64,000 nucleotides of DNA from Rhizobium sp. SSA_523 (GCF_030435705.1 NZ_CP129382.1:1736001-1800000); one strand, 5' to 3'; positions 7,655-18,192 are shown, counted from the stretch's first letter. Notes: generated from the sequence alone by a model not told the origin. Numbers and translations: made by a program.

Positions 7655-8161
7655 ATGATCTATTTTACCGGAGACACCCATTTCGGCGATCCGCGCGTCC
7701 TTCGCCTGGACCGCAGGCCCTTTGCCACCATGGCCGAACACGACGTCGCGCTGATCGGGTCCTGGAACGAGACCGTCGCGCCCGAGGACGAGGTCTGGCA
7801 TCTGGGAGACGTCATGTCGGCGAAAGCCGGCGATTGCACGGCGCTCCTTGCCAGGCTGAACGGCCGGAAGCATCTGATTATCGGCAATAATGATCCAGCA
7901 ACGACGATCGCGTCGCCGGGCTGGGAGAGCGTCCAGCATTATGCGGAAATTGCGCATGCGGGGCATCACCTGATCCTGTGCCACTATGCCTTCCGCACAT
8001 GGAACCAGATGGGCAAGAAATCCATCAATCTGCACGGCCATTCGCATGGCCGGCTGAAGCCCCTGCCCCGGCAGTTCGATGTGGGCGTCGACGCGCAGGG
8101 GCTGCGGCCCGTCACGCTCGAGGCCATCCTGCAACGCTCCCCGAGAAAACCGGACCTGTAA
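7655..8161 (+). CDS. Metallophosphoesterase
   Basis: This 168-residue calcineurin-like phosphoesterase has all the metal-ligand motifs in order: FTGDTHFGD, WHLGDV, IIGNND, LCHYAFRTW and HGHSHG. A dinuclear metal centre is therefore expected. The protein is short, consisting of the core fold only, as in stand-alone hydrolases of YfcE type or phage-like phosphoesterases. It has no signal peptide and is cytoplasmic. The substrate cannot be told from sequence. It lies 62 bp after the AhpD gene and might be read through from that operon. Confidence 0.85.
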   Translation: MIYFTGDTHFGDPRVLRLDRRPFATMAEHDVALIGSWNETVAPEDEVWHLGDVMSAKAGDCTALLARLNGRKHLIIGNNDPATTIASPGWESVQHYAEIAHAGHHLILCHYAFRTWNQMGKKSINLHGHSHGRLKPLPRQFDVGVDAQGLRPVTLEAILQRSPRKPDL

Positions 8162-8239
8162 TCCATCTGCTGCGATTTGGGCCGGACGCAGGAGCATGTC
8201 CGCATTCGATGCACGGACGCAAAATCTCATTGGGTTGAA

Positions 8240-8268
8240 TTGACTGACCGCCAGTCAGTCGCTATTGC
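8240..8268 (+). promoter_or_regulatory. Promoter with embedded TetR-type operator (ABC exporter)
   Basis: The -35 hexamer TTGACT (8240-8245) and the -10 hexamer TATTGC (8263-8268) are separated by exactly 17 bp. Inside this spacer region lies the palindrome GACTGAC-N5-GTCAGTC (8242-8260), a perfect 7-bp inverted repeat of the type bound by TetR-family dimers. Bound repressor would occlude RNA polymerase. The regulator is probably the TetR gene at 12004-12615, at the end of the same cluster. Confidence 0.65.
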
Positions 8269-8385
8269 TGTGCGGAACAGGCCTGATCCGGCGGCAATCG
8301 GCGGCTTGCCCCTCCTCCTGTCGTAAGGGACGGGCGGGCGCCGATGACGGCCGCAAACCAGGTCCGGCAATACGGAGTTTTTCTC

Positions 8386-10113
8386 ATGATGTCCGTCCTG
8401 TCCGCCGCCACGCCGCGCTTGAGGCGCCTCATGATCGGCAGCACCCTGATCGGTCTTGCCGTCACGGCCTGCCATGGTCTGCAGGGCATTTGCCTTGCCG
8501 GGGCGATCAACGCGCTTCTCCAGGGCGGCCCGTCGTCGGGGGCCGGATCGCCTCTCGCCTGGCTCGGCGCGGTTTCCGCCATCATCGTGGTCCGGGCCGG
8601 CCTTCTATGGTGCGCGGAGATGACCGCGCAGACGACGGCGCTGGCCACCAAGGAGGACCTGCGCCGGCGGCTGCTCGCCCATCTTCTCGATCTCGGCCCG
8701 GGCGTGACGCTGCATCGTCGAAGCGGCGATCTCCAGGCGACGATCGTCGGCGGGGTGGAGGCGGTGGAGGGCTATTACAGCCGTTATCTTCCGGCCATCG
8801 CCATCGCCGTCATCGGCTGCGCCGCCGTGCTGGCCGTGCTGTCGGTTGTCGACTGGCCCTCGGCGCTGCTGCTGGGCGGCTTCGTCCTCGCCTTTCCGCT
8901 GCTCGACCGCGCCTGGATGCGCTGGCAGATGCCTGCCGTGTCCGGCGTCTTCGCGGCAATGGGCGCCTTCGGCGCCGAGCTGCTGGACAGCCTGCAGGGC
9001 ATGGTAACCCTCAAGGCCTTCAATGCCTCCCCTGCCTGGCGGCAAAGCATTGCCACGCGCGCCGAAACCCTGGCGGAGGAATCGATCCGGGCGGCGGCGG
9101 TCACGATGATGCGCACCGGCGTGACCGGCCTTGTCACGCTGGCAGGCATGGGCCTCCTGGTGTCGGTCGATGCCTTTCGTGTCGCGGCCGGTGACCTGTC
9201 GCCCTTCGCCCTGTTCCTGGCGCTCTTCCTGGCGCGCGAGGCATTCCGCCCGCTCGACCGTTTGGAGAAGGAATTCCATACCGCCTGGTCGGCCGGCGGC
9301 GCGATGCAGGCCATGCACGACCTGCTTTCGCTCGGGCCCCCGGTGGTCGAGCCGACTATGCCCGCACCCCGCCCCGCGGCGACCGATATCTGCTTCGACA
9401 GGGTCGATTTCAGCTATCCGGGCAGCGCAGATCCTGCGCTGAGCGATGTCTCCTTCACGGTCAAAGAGAAGGAGTTCGTGGCCATTGTCGGCCCTTCGGG
9501 CGCCGGGAAATCGACCCTTGCCGCGCTCCTGCCCCGCTTCTTCGATCCGGGCCGCGGGACCATAAGGATCGGCGGCACCGATATCCGCACTGTGTCTCTC
9601 GCCACGCTGCGCAGGCTGCTCGGCGTGGTGTCACAGGATACGGTGCTGCTCAACGGCACCATTGCCGACAATCTGCGCATGGCAAGGCCCGATGCCGGGG
9701 ATGCGGAGCTGACTGCCGCCATCGAGGCGGCGCATCTGGGACCCTTCCTCCGCAGCCTGCCGCAGGGCCTCGATACGCCGCTCGGCGAACGCGGCGGCGC
9801 CCTCTCCGGCGGCCAGCGCCAGCGGCTGGCGATTGCCCGCGCCCTGTTGAAGGATGCGCCGATCCTCCTTCTGGACGAGGCCACCTCGAATATCGATCCG
9901 GCGAGCGAGAAGGCCGTCCAGTCGGCGATCGACGGCTTCAGCGGCCGCCGCACAGTGATCGTCATCGCCCATAGGCTTTCCACCATCGCCGCGGCAGACC
10001 GGGTGCTCCTCTTCGACAAGGGCCGGCTGATCGAGGCGGGGCCGCCGCAGGATCTGATGACCGCCGGCGGTGCCTTTGCCCGGCTGGCCGCACTGCAAGG
10101 AGACGCGTCGTGA
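8386..10113 (+). CDS. ABC exporter half-transporter, subunit 1
   Basis: This is a 575-residue fused permease-ATPase. The membrane domain (about residues 1-310) has several hydrophobic segments and resembles CydD-type exporters (LLDSLQGMVTLKAFNAS). The ATPase domain has Walker A GPSGAGKSTL, the signature LSGGQRQRL and Walker B ILLLDEATSNID with its catalytic Glu, plus a switch His (IAHRLSTIAAADRV). The ATG at 8386 is chosen because CGGAGT lies 8 nt upstream; an in-frame ATG at 8344 has no clear ribosome-binding site. It overlaps subunit 2 by GTGA, so a heterodimer in the inner membrane is likely. The substrate is unknown. Confidence 0.87.
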   Translation: MMSVLSAATPRLRRLMIGSTLIGLAVTACHGLQGICLAGAINALLQGGPSSGAGSPLAWLGAVSAIIVVRAGLLWCAEMTAQTTALATKEDLRRRLLAHLLDLGPGVTLHRRSGDLQATIVGGVEAVEGYYSRYLPAIAIAVIGCAAVLAVLSVVDWPSALLLGGFVLAFPLLDRAWMRWQMPAVSGVFAAMGAFGAELLDSLQGMVTLKAFNASPAWRQSIATRAETLAEESIRAAAVTMMRTGVTGLVTLAGMGLLVSVDAFRVAAGDLSPFALFLALFLAREAFRPLDRLEKEFHTAWSAGGAMQAMHDLLSLGPPVVEPTMPAPRPAATDICFDRVDFSYPGSADPALSDVSFTVKEKEFVAIVGPSGAGKSTLAALLPRFFDPGRGTIRIGGTDIRTVSLATLRRLLGVVSQDTVLLNGTIADNLRMARPDAGDAELTAAIEAAHLGPFLRSLPQGLDTPLGERGGALSGGQRQRLAIARALLKDAPILLLDEATSNIDPASEKAVQSAIDGFSGRRTVIVIAHRLSTIAAADRVLLFDKGRLIEAGPPQDLMTAGGAFARLAALQGDAS

Positions 10114-11870
10114 CCCTCGCCGCAACCTCGCCATCACAAGGCGCCGGCGCTCTGTTCGGCCTCTTGCCGCTCATCAAGGGCAATCGCCGCCGCAAGCTCA
10201 TCCTCACCCTTTGCTCCGGTATTCTGGCGCAAGGCGGAACGCTCGCCACCCTGGCCATGCTCGCCTTTATCGCCGGACAGGCGGTCGCCGGCGCGCCGCC
10301 CGGACATCTCGTGCCGCCCGTCATCCTGCTCGCCATCATCGTGCCGGTCGCGGCCGGCGGGCGCTGGTGGCAGGCGCATATCTCGCACGACTTCGCCTTC
10401 ACCCTGATCGGCGATCTGCAGCTCGGCATTTTTGACGGGCTGGACCGCGCCGCGCCTTTCGCGGTCCTCGGCAGGCGGACGGGGGACCTCGCCTCCATCG
10501 CCACCGGCGATGCCGAGCTGATGGAAACCTTCTATGCCCATACGCTGGCCGATTATATCGGCGCGGTGATTGTGCCGGTGGCGGCGCTGGCGGGCCTTTT
10601 TCTCCTCCATCCGCTTGCGGCGCTGACGCTCCTGCCCTTCCTGCTTCTGGTCGCCTCTGTCCCGGCCTGGCTGTCGCGCCGTGCCGGCCAAGAGGGCGAG
10701 ACGGTGCTGGCGGCGCTCGGTCATCTGAATGCCGAAACGGTGGAGTTCATCCAGAGCCAGCGCGAATTGTCCTTGTTCGGGCGAGGTCGCGATGCTCTGG
10801 CGAAATTGCTGGCGCATACGGCGGCGCTTGGCGCCGCGCAGCGGCGCTACGGCTCCCGCGCCGGGCTGGAATATGCCGCCATCGACGCGTTGACCGCCTG
10901 TGCCGTGCTGGCCGCATCGCTGGTCGGTCTGCACCTGGTCGAGCGCGGCGTCCTCGGCCTGCCGCTCCTGCCGCTGGTCGTCATCCTGTCCGGCGGCGCA
11001 TTGGCGCCCATTGCGGAGGTGACGCAGACGGCGCGCAAGTTCGGTGAGTTGAAGGCCGGCGCGCGGCGCATTCTCGACATCTTCCATCAGAAGCCGCGAA
11101 TCCTCGACCGGGGACATGAGGCGCCGCCGCGAGACACGACCATCCGCTTCGAAGGGGTCGGCTTCGGTTACGGCGGCGCGCGCGCCCCGGTTCTCGCCGG
11201 CTTCGAGTGCACCATCCGACCTGGCGAGACGGTGGCTCTCGTCGGTCGCTCCGGCGCGGGCAAGACGACGGCGGCCAATCTCTTGATGCGGTTCTCGGAA
11301 ACCGATCAGGGCCGGATCACGATCGGCGGCGTCGACATCCGCGACCTGCCGGTCGCCGTGCTGCGCCGGCTCGTCGCCTATGTGCCGCAGGACCTGCATC
11401 TGTTCAACCGGTCGGTGGCCGAGAACATCCGTCTCGGCCGGCCGGACGCGACGGATGCGGACGTGGAGCATGCCGCCCGCCTGGCGCAGGCGCATGATTT
11501 CATCGCGGCAATGCCGCAGGGCTATGACACGCTGTGCGGCGAACGGGGTGCAAGGCTTTCCGGCGGCCAGCGCCAGCGCATCGCGATCGCCCGGGCGCTG
11601 GTGACGCAAGCGCCCATCCTGCTTCTGGACGAGGCCTCCGCCAATCTCGACAGCGAAAACGAGCGGGCCCTCCAGAAGGCGCTGTCCGGCATTCGTGATG
11701 CCGGCCGCAGCGTGCTGATGGTCGCCCATCGCCCGTCGACGATCCAGGCCGCCGACCGGATCCTGGTGCTCGATCAAGGCCGCCTGGTGGAGGCCGGCAC
11801 CCATGCCGCCCTGGCCGTGCCGGGCACGCGTTACAGTCAGCTGATGGCGCTGGCGCAAACCCCTGCGTGA
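10110..11870 (+). CDS. ABC exporter half-transporter, subunit 2
   Basis: This 586-residue permease-ATPase starts at a GTG overlapping the stop of subunit 1. The membrane domain covers about residues 1-330. The ATPase domain has [25 protein letters not shown] and ILLLDEASANLD, so the Walker B glutamate is intact. Both subunits therefore look catalytically competent. The pair resembles CydDC, IrtAB or multidrug exporters; without a cytochrome bd operon nearby, CydDC proper is unlikely. The adjacent TetR gene and the TetR-type operator in the promoter favour an inducible efflux or siderophore-type role. Confidence 0.87.
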   Translation: MTLAATSPSQGAGALFGLLPLIKGNRRRKLILTLCSGILAQGGTLATLAMLAFIAGQAVAGAPPGHLVPPVILLAIIVPVAAGGRWWQAHISHDFAFTLIGDLQLGIFDGLDRAAPFAVLGRRTGDLASIATGDAELMETFYAHTLADYIGAVIVPVAALAGLFLLHPLAALTLLPFLLLVASVPAWLSRRAGQEGETVLAALGHLNAETVEFIQSQRELSLFGRGRDALAKLLAHTAALGAAQRRYGSRAGLEYAAIDALTACAVLAASLVGLHLVERGVLGLPLLPLVVILSGGALAPIAEVTQTARKFGELKAGARRILDIFHQKPRILDRGHEAPPRDTTIRFEGVGFGYGGARAPVLAGFECTIRPGETVALVGRSGAGKTTAANLLMRFSETDQGRITIGGVDIRDLPVAVLRRLVAYVPQDLHLFNRSVAENIRLGRPDATDADVEHAARLAQAHDFIAAMPQGYDTLCGERGARLSGGQRQRIAIARALVTQAPILLLDEASANLDSENERALQKALSGIRDAGRSVLMVAHRPSTIQAADRILVLDQGRLVEAGTHAALAVPGTRYSQLMALAQTPA

Positions 11871-12003
11871 TCCGCCAGAACCTTTCGCCGCGGCGCTCGC
11901 ATTCGCCCCGGGGCCTTGCCGGCAGGGATAAACGGCCGTCACGGCGATTGCCGGCAAGACGCTGAAATGCCGGATGGTGTAAGGATGTGCTCGGCAAAAT
12001 CAG

Positions 12004-12615
12004 ATGAGCACAGCGATGACCAACGATACGGCAAGACGACCCCGCACCAAATCCGCCGAGATCCGGCGCGAGGAATTGATGGATGCGGCGCAGGCCCTGT
12101 TTCTGGAAAAGGGATTTGCCGCCACCAATGTCAGCGAGATCGTCGAGGGCGCCGACGTCGCGAAGGGAACCTTCTATCTCTATTTCAAGACCAAGGAGGA
12201 TGTGCTGACCGCCTTGCAAATCCGCTTCGTCGAGAGCTTCTGCGAGAAGATCGACGGGGCGATGGCGCAGCACCATGATGACTGGCCGTCCCGCCTCGAT
12301 GCCTTCGTGGCGGTCTGTCTTGACGCCTATCTCGACTCCATGCCGGTGCATGATCTGGTGTTTCATCAACATCGGCCGGCAAACCGCGCCATGAAAGCGG
12401 GCAATCCGGTGATCACCCGGCTGATGGCTCTCCTGAAGGCAGGCGCCAAGGATGCCGCGCTGGAGATGGGGGACCCGCGCCTGACGGCCGTCATGCTGTT
12501 CGATGCCCTGCACGGCGCCGTCGACGACTGTCTGGCCTCCGGCAAGCCGATCAGCCGGGCAGAACTCTTCCAGACCGTCGCAAATTTCTATCGCAATGCC
12601 CTGCGCATGCGATGA
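12004..12615 (+). CDS. TetR-family transcriptional regulator
   Basis: This is a 203-residue protein. The N-terminal helix-turn-helix is canonical: ELMDAAQALFLEKGFAATNV, then SEIVEGADVAKGTFYLYFKTKEDV. The ligand-binding helical domain (about 75-203) is variable, as expected. It follows the ABC exporter by 133 bp on the same strand and probably represses that operon through the palindrome at 8242-8260. An in-frame ATG at 12016 is a possible alternative start. The repeat at 12634 immediately follows. Confidence 0.88.
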   Translation: MSTAMTNDTARRPRTKSAEIRREELMDAAQALFLEKGFAATNVSEIVEGADVAKGTFYLYFKTKEDVLTALQIRFVESFCEKIDGAMAQHHDDWPSRLDAFVAVCLDAYLDSMPVHDLVFHQHRPANRAMKAGNPVITRLMALLKAGAKDAALEMGDPRLTAVMLFDALHGAVDDCLASGKPISRAELFQTVANFYRNALRMR

Positions 12616-12633
12616 CGCGGCCGCAGTCCGGAC

Positions 12634-12660
12634 GCAAAACCGCTAACGCACTTTTGCTGG
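12634..12660. repeat. Rhizobial-type palindromic element, copy 1
   Basis: The core is GCAAAACCGCTAACG followed by CACTTTTGCTGG, with a 6-bp stem GCAAAA/TTTTGC. A second copy in the opposite orientation lies at 47830-47856; the two share GCAAAACCGCTRACGCR plus CTTTTGCTGG. Both sit between the 3' ends of convergent genes (here tetR and dnaE2). A role as a bidirectional transcription end or a mobile short repeat is inferred. Confidence 0.6.
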
Positions 12661-12667
12661 GCCTTCT

Positions 12668-15600
12668 CTAGTGAAAATTCCGGCTCTTCACCTTCAGGGT
12701 GTCGATGTGCAGGTCGGGAATGAATATGTCGCGTACCTTGTTCGGTTTCGGCCGATCCCGTGCGTCCCCGGCTCCCGGCGAACCATGCGCGAATTCGTCG
12801 CCGCGGCCGCTCGGATTCTTGAATGCGGTGTCGCGATCCGCCAGCGCCGAAAGCTCGTCAGACAGATCGTCGAGCTGTCTCGCGATCAGATGCACGACAT
12901 CCCCCTCTCTCTGGATCTTGCCCTGGATCGCCATCATGCTCGCCGTGAGAACGACGCGCCGCCGCTTCTCGAACAGGCTCGGCCAGACGACGATATTGGC
13001 AATGCCGGTTTCATCTTCCAGGGTGATGAACATCACGCCCTTGGCGCTACCGGGCTTCTGCCGCACCAGAACGAGGCCCGCCAGGCACAGCCAGCTCCCG
13101 TCGCGGGCATTCATGGCCTCGGCACAGGTGACGATCCGGCGCGCCGAGAGGTCACGGCGCAGGAAGGAGATCGGATGCTCCCGGAGCGTGAGCCCGGCAT
13201 GGGCGTAATCCTCAACGACATTGTGGCCTTCCGTCATCTGCCGGAGAGCCACGTCCGGCTCCTGCTGCTCGGCAACGGACCTCATCTCCCGCTCGGCGGC
13301 GGCGACGAACAGCGGCAGAGGCTCGTCGCGCAGCGCCTTGATCGCCCACAAAGCATCGCGGCGCTCCAGTCCGAAGGCGGGCCGGAAGGCATCGGCCTCC
13401 GCGAGCTGGACAAGCGCTGCCGCGGGAACCTCCGAACGCCGCCAGACATCGTCGACGCTCTCGAAAGGCCGCTCCATGCGCGCCGCAACGATCCGGGCGG
13501 CATCGGCGACGGCCAGCCCGGCGACCTGGCGCATGCCGAGCCGGATGGCGTGGCGGTCCGAGCCGGGGATCTCTTCCAGGGTACAATCCCATCTTGAATG
13601 GGCAACAGAGATCGGCCGGACCTCGACCCCGTGCTTGCGGGCATCGCCGATGATCTGCGCCGGGGCATAAAAGCCCATGGGCAGCGAATTCATGAGCGCC
13701 GCGGCAAAGGCATCCGGATAATGGCACTTGATGAAGCAGCTCGCATAGGCGATCAGCGCAAAGGATGCGGCATGGCTTTCCGGAAAACCATAGGAGCCGA
13801 ATCCTTCCAGCTGCTTGAACGTCCTTTCCGCAAATTCCCGGCTGTAGCCGTTATTGACCATCCCTTCGATCAGCTTGGTCTGGAAGCGCGAGACGCCGCC
13901 CGTGAACTTGAAAGTGGCCATGGATTTGCGCAGCTGATCGGCCTCGCCCGCGGTAAAGCCGGCGCAGACCATGGCGACCTTCATCGCGGATTCCTGGAAA
14001 AGCGGCACGCCGAGCGTCTTGCCGAGCACTTCTCGCAGTTCCTCGGTGGGATATTCGACCGGCTCCTTTCCCTCCCGGCGGCGCAGATAGGGATGAACCA
14101 TGTCGCCCTGGATGGGGCCGGGGCGGACAATGGCGACCTGGACGACGAGATCGTAGAAGGTCCTCGGCTTCATCCGCGGAAGCATGGCCATCTGCGCCCG
14201 GGATTCCACCTGGAAGGTCCCGAGCGTATCGGCGCGCCGGATCATCGCATAGGTCGCCTGATCCTCCTGCCTTATCCTGGCCAGGTCGAGATCCTCGTTC
14301 TTGTGCTCCCGGATCAGGTCGAAGGCCTTCTGCATGCAGGTGAGCATGCCGAGCGCCAGCACGTCGACCTTCATCATCTTCAAGGCTTCGACATCGTCCT
14401 TGTCCCATTCGATCACCTGACGGTCCTGCATCGCCGCCGGCTCGATCGGCACCAGGTCGTCGAGGCGCGAACGGGTGAGCACGAAGCCGCCGACATGCTG
14501 GCCGAGATGGCGTGGCGCACCCATCAGCTCGCGCGCCAGGCGCAGCGTCATCACGAGCCGGTAATCGTCGGGATTGAGGTTCAGTTCACGCACATTGCGC
14601 TCGGTGATCTCCTCCGACCATGACCAGAGGCCGGAGGAAAGCGCCTTCGTCACATCCTCGGGCAGGCCCATGGCCTTGCCGACATCCCTGATCGCACCCT
14701 TGGCCCGGTACCGCGTGACGGTGCAGACAAGCGCCGCCCGGTCGCGGCCATAGGTCTTGTAGATCCACTGGATCACCTCTTCGCGCCTCTGGTGCTCGAA
14801 ATCCACGTCGATGTCCGGCGGTTCATTGCGCTCCTTGCTGACGAAGCGCTCGAACAGCAGGTCATTGGTTTCCGGATCGATCGAGGTAATGCCGAGAATG
14901 TAGCAGATGGCGGAATTGGCCGCCGATCCCCGGCCCTGGCACAGGATGCCCTGCGAGCGCGCAAAGCGGACAATGCTGTAGACGGTCAAGAAATAGGGGG
15001 CGTAATCCATCTCCTTGATGAGGTCGAGCTCATGCCTGACCGACCGCAGGACCTTCTGCGGGAGCCCCTCGGGATAGCGGATCGGAATGCAGTCGCGCAC
15101 GCACTGCTCGAGCGACTGCTGGGCATCCAGGCCGTCGATCAGCGCCTCTTCGGGATATTCGTAGGTCAGCTCCTCGAGACTGAACTTGCACTGCTCGACG
15201 ATTTCCAGGGTCCGCGCCAATGCCTCCGGATAGCGCGGAAAGAGACGCTCCATCTCCTCCGGCGGCTTCAGATAGCGATCGGCATGCCGCTCGCGATCGA
15301 AGCCGACATCGTCGATGGTCGTATTGTTGCGGATGCAGGTGACGATGTCCTGAAGCTGCCGCCGCGACGGCTCGTGAAACAGGACGTCATTGGTGACGAC
15401 CGTCTTCACCTTGAACCTCGCCGCCATGGTCGCCAGGTCGTGGAGCCTGAGCTGATCATTCGGCCGACGCCGGAGGCAGAGCGATACATAGGCGCGCCTG
15501 CCGAATATCTCGGCCATCTTGCGCATCTGGATGGCGCAGCCATCATCCGCGAGATCCGGCACGAGGATGCCGATCATCCCCTCGGCATAAAGGGCGAGGT

Positions 15601-15928
15601 CCTCGAGGTGGAGGATGCAATTGTCCTTGCCGCCCCTGCCCTTGCCCAGCGTGATGAGCCGGGTCAGCCTGGAATAGGCGGCCTTGTCCACCGGATAGAC
15701 GAGGACCGACATCCCATCCTGCAGATCGAGGCGGCAGCCGACGACGAGGCGGATGCCGGTCTCCCGCGAGGCTTCGAGCGCTCGAACGATTCCGGCCAGC
15801 GAATTCCGGTCCACCACGCCAAGCGCCTCGATGCCGAGTTCCTTCGCCGTCTCGAACAGTTCACGCGCCGAGGACGCTCCCCGCAGGAAGCTGAAATGCG
15901 TGGTCACCTGAAGCTCGGCATAGCTCAT
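12668..15928 (-). CDS. dnaE2: Error-prone DNA polymerase DnaE2
   Basis: This 1086-residue C-family polymerase begins [20 protein letters not shown], the N-terminal PHP domain. The catalytic PDIDVDF motif is at about residues 371-377, followed by the palm and fingers and an OB-fold ([19 protein letters not shown]). The ATG at 15928 overlaps the imuB stop (ATGA); upstream codons in this frame belong to imuB. DnaE2 performs translesion synthesis with ImuA and ImuB during the SOS response. The gene is the last of the imuA-imuB-dnaE2 cassette, and its 3' end faces the TetR gene across the small palindromic repeat. Confidence 0.96.
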   Translation of the reverse strand: MSYAELQVTTHFSFLRGASSARELFETAKELGIEALGVVDRNSLAGIVRALEASRETGIRLVVGCRLDLQDGMSVLVYPVDKAAYSRLTRLITLGKGRGGKDNCILHLEDLALYAEGMIGILVPDLADDGCAIQMRKMAEIFGRRAYVSLCLRRRPNDQLRLHDLATMAARFKVKTVVTNDVLFHEPSRRQLQDIVTCIRNNTTIDDVGFDRERHADRYLKPPEEMERLFPRYPEALARTLEIVEQCKFSLEELTYEYPEEALIDGLDAQQSLEQCVRDCIPIRYPEGLPQKVLRSVRHELDLIKEMDYAPYFLTVYSIVRFARSQGILCQGRGSAANSAICYILGITSIDPETNDLLFERFVSKERNEPPDIDVDFEHQRREEVIQWIYKTYGRDRAALVCTVTRYRAKGAIRDVGKAMGLPEDVTKALSSGLWSWSEEITERNVRELNLNPDDYRLVMTLRLARELMGAPRHLGQHVGGFVLTRSRLDDLVPIEPAAMQDRQVIEWDKDDVEALKMMKVDVLALGMLTCMQKAFDLIREHKNEDLDLARIRQEDQATYAMIRRADTLGTFQVESRAQMAMLPRMKPRTFYDLVVQVAIVRPGPIQGDMVHPYLRRREGKEPVEYPTEELREVLGKTLGVPLFQESAMKVAMVCAGFTAGEADQLRKSMATFKFTGGVSRFQTKLIEGMVNNGYSREFAERTFKQLEGFGSYGFPESHAASFALIAYASCFIKCHYPDAFAAALMNSLPMGFYAPAQIIGDARKHGVEVRPISVAHSRWDCTLEEIPGSDRHAIRLGMRQVAGLAVADAARIVAARMERPFESVDDVWRRSEVPAAALVQLAEADAFRPAFGLERRDALWAIKALRDEPLPLFVAAAEREMRSVAEQQEPDVALRQMTEGHNVVEDYAHAGLTLREHPISFLRRDLSARRIVTCAEAMNARDGSWLCLAGLVLVRQKPGSAKGVMFITLEDETGIANIVVWPSLFEKRRRVVLTASMMAIQGKIQREGDVVHLIARQLDDLSDELSALADRDTAFKNPSGRGDEFAHGSPGAGDARDRPKPNKVRDIFIPDLHIDTLKVKSRNFH

Positions 15929-17436
15929 GCGAAGATTCCGTGCATGAACCACCTGTGCGATCCGGTTTCGGGATCCAGGCCGTCGCCGGAACGGAAGATC
16001 CAGAAGCGTTCGCCCTCGTCGTTCTCGATCGCGAAATAATCCCGCACCGCCTCCAGCTCGTTCGGATGCTTCCACCATTCGCCGAACACGCGCTCCGGCC
16101 CGTCGGCCCGTTTCACCCGGTGGCGCCGGCCGCGCCATGTAATGCTGGCGGGTGGATAATCCGGCAGAAGCGCAATGGCCTGGATCAGCTCGGGCCTGTC
16201 GAAGAGCCTGATGGGCCTGCGCCAGTGGCTGACCCAGCCCGCGGTCTCCTCGGCATCCACGGCCTCTATCCGCCGCACGCTGCGCTCGGGAACATCCGAT
16301 GCAAAGGGCGCCACGCGATAGACCCGCTGCCCGCGATTGGCGAAGATGTCGATCAGCGGCGTGACATCCTGTACCTCCTCCTCGACCAGCGAGGAGGCCT
16401 TCTGCTCCTGCGCCAGCGGCTCGGTCGAAACAGCGACGAGGACGAGCTTTTCAATGCCGAAACCGGGTTCGATCTTCTCTGTCCGGTCTTTGAAGAGCTT
16501 GGTCAGCCAGGCGATATCGCGCGCGGGCTTGGCGGTTCCGGCGCGTATCGCCTGGATGGTATTGTCGACCTTGTGGACGATGAGGTCCGTCCGCCGCACC
16601 CCGAGGCCGCGCCTTTCGAGCTCAGTGACCAATTGCACGACCAGCCTGCCGACATATTTGTTGATCGTCTCGGCGGCACCGATGGGTTCCTGAAAGGCAC
16701 GCGAGACCTCGACCAGCTCCGCCGTCCGGATGGGATCGATCGGGTCCGACATCCGGCCATACATCTGGTCGAGCCGGCGGCCGACCTCTGGCCCGAAGCG
16801 AAGGGCAAGCGGCGCTCTCGGCGTATTGGAAAGCTCGCCGATCGTCTGGAAACCGAGGACGCGGAGATCCTGGACGACCTTTTCCGGCAGCCGCAGCAGC
16901 GAGATCGGAAGCGCCTCGACGGCGCGTATGATCTCGCCCGGCGGAACGATGACGACATCCCTGCTGATGGCGCGGACGCAGGCATGCGCCGCTCCCCATG
17001 TATCGGCTATCGCCACCCTGGCTGTGAGTTTGCGGGAACGGAACAGGTTGACGATGCCGGTGATCATCGGCAGTTCGCCGCCCTGCAGGTGATCGGCCCC
17101 TTCCGTGTCCATGACGATGCCGTCCGTCCCGTCGACGGCGACGATGGGCGAATAATGACCGAGCGCCCAGAGGCCAAGGCGGTCCAGCGCCGCCGCATCC
17201 GCGGCAGGATCGGCATCGACGAGCAGCAGGCCGCGGAAGATGGCCTGCGCCTTGGCAGCGGGCATGCCCACACGCACCCCCGCCTTCCTGGCGGCGGCAT
17301 CGGCAGCCGAGACCCATCGCTTCGACCCTGCGCGGGCGATCACGGCCAGGGCCTGCTCAGGCGGAATGGAGGGATCGGCGCGACGAATGCGATCCGTCGG
17401 CAGATCCGGAAGATATATGGATACGACCCTTGTCAT
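15925..17436 (-). CDS. imuB: Y-family polymerase-like protein ImuB
   Basis: This 503-residue protein begins [20 protein letters not shown] and is related to Y-family polymerases. ImuB proteins lack the full set of catalytic acidic residues and act as the hub that recruits DnaE2 and the beta clamp. The ATG at 17436 is chosen because the preceding 13 codons lie within imuA. It overlaps the end of imuA by 80 nt and the start of dnaE2 by 4 nt, giving a translationally coupled operon. Induction through the LexA box at 18178 is expected. Confidence 0.93.
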   Translation of the reverse strand: MTRVVSIYLPDLPTDRIRRADPSIPPEQALAVIARAGSKRWVSAADAAARKAGVRVGMPAAKAQAIFRGLLLVDADPAADAAALDRLGLWALGHYSPIVAVDGTDGIVMDTEGADHLQGGELPMITGIVNLFRSRKLTARVAIADTWGAAHACVRAISRDVVIVPPGEIIRAVEALPISLLRLPEKVVQDLRVLGFQTIGELSNTPRAPLALRFGPEVGRRLDQMYGRMSDPIDPIRTAELVEVSRAFQEPIGAAETINKYVGRLVVQLVTELERRGLGVRRTDLIVHKVDNTIQAIRAGTAKPARDIAWLTKLFKDRTEKIEPGFGIEKLVLVAVSTEPLAQEQKASSLVEEEVQDVTPLIDIFANRGQRVYRVAPFASDVPERSVRRIEAVDAEETAGWVSHWRRPIRLFDRPELIQAIALLPDYPPASITWRGRRHRVKRADGPERVFGEWWKHPNELEAVRDYFAIENDEGERFWIFRSGDGLDPETGSHRWFMHGIFA

Positions 17437-18109
17437 CACACGCTCCGACGTGAAACTCAGCACATTCGCCCGCACGCGATCTCATCAGCTCCAAAAACCA
17501 GCGCGGCCGCCCGACGCCCGGCACCGGAAGCTCCTCTGATGGCAGAACACTCACTCTCCACCGCGTCGTCGCCGCCGTCGGCTGGCCGAAGTCATTCGCC
17601 TCGGTCTGCCGCCGCCACCGCCGAACCGCCAGGGCGATGGTTCCCGTTCGCTCGGCGACGAGATGAAGCCGTCTGCTCACCACCATCGGCAATCGAACCA
17701 TTTCGCCGACCACCGCCCCGAGGCCGCCGAAACTCAGGGCCTCCTCCATATTGGCGGCGACATCCTCCTCCTTGTCGCCCTCCACGAAGATCACTCTCTT
17801 CGGATGCAGTCCCGCCTGTGCAAGCGCCGGAAAGAAAAGATCCGGCCGGGTCAGGCACCAGACGACCGGTCCCCTTGTGCGCGCCGCAATGCCCGCGGCA
17901 AACAAAGCTGCCGCCGCGCCATCGACGGTTCCTGATCCTCCGCCCGCAAATTCATGCAGGGCCCCCAGGGCCAGACCGCCCCCCGGCAGCACGGCATCGA
18001 TCTCCGGCACGCCGAAAGGCAGGCAGCCGGCTTTCGCGACGCCCTCTCCCTGGATGGAGGAGATGCGTTCGCGCAGATCAGCAAGAACTTGATCGCGGGC
18101 AGCCGACAT
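17357..18109 (-). CDS. imuA: ImuA, RecA-like mutagenesis accessory protein
   Basis: This 250-residue protein of the ImuA/SulA-like group contains GCLPFGVPEIDAVLPGGGLA and LGALHEFAGGG, the typical opening of the RecA-like fold. WCLTRPDLFFPALAQAGLHP and VIFVEGDKEEDV follow. It works with ImuB and DnaE2 in damage-induced mutagenesis. It is the first gene of the operon; the LexA box is 69 bp upstream of its ATG. Its last 27 codons overlap imuB in another frame, as in other cassettes of this kind. Confidence 0.92.
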   Translation of the reverse strand: MSAARDQVLADLRERISSIQGEGVAKAGCLPFGVPEIDAVLPGGGLALGALHEFAGGGSGTVDGAAAALFAAGIAARTRGPVVWCLTRPDLFFPALAQAGLHPKRVIFVEGDKEEDVAANMEEALSFGGLGAVVGEMVRLPMVVSRRLHLVAERTGTIALAVRRWRRQTEANDFGQPTAATTRWRVSVLPSEELPVPGVGRPRWFLELMRSRAGECAEFHVGACDDKGRIHISSGSADGSHSSRRSLHSA

Positions 18110-18177
18110 CGTTCGCGCAAATCCTTTCGGCTCACGTTGGGGGTTAATACAGCATCATGCCGCCAGAAATGCCTGAT

Positions 18178-18192
18178 GTTCTCTTTCTGTTC
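18178..18192 (-). promoter_or_regulatory. LexA (SOS) box of the imuA operon
   Basis: The sequence GTTC-TCTTTCT-GTTC is an exact match to the alphaproteobacterial LexA consensus GTTC-N7-GTTC, a direct repeat rather than the palindrome of enterobacteria. It lies 69 bp upstream of the imuA ATG, in the only promoter-sized gap of the cassette. The imuA-imuB-dnaE2 operon should therefore be repressed by LexA and induced by DNA damage. Confidence 0.85.

Noticed and set aside
10134-11957. Antisense open frame of about 600 codons across the second ABC subunit
   Set aside because: It is the high-GC mirror of a clear ABC gene; Arg/Gln/His-rich composition and no domain.
15929-16138. Upstream extension of dnaE2 by 70 codons
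   Set aside because: It lies wholly inside imuB, and DnaE2 proteins begin at the [14 protein letters not shown] segment.
15940-18147. Plus-strand open frame of about 735 codons opposite imuB and imuA
   Set aside because: It mirrors the imu genes and shows no family match; the minus-strand genes have full motifs.
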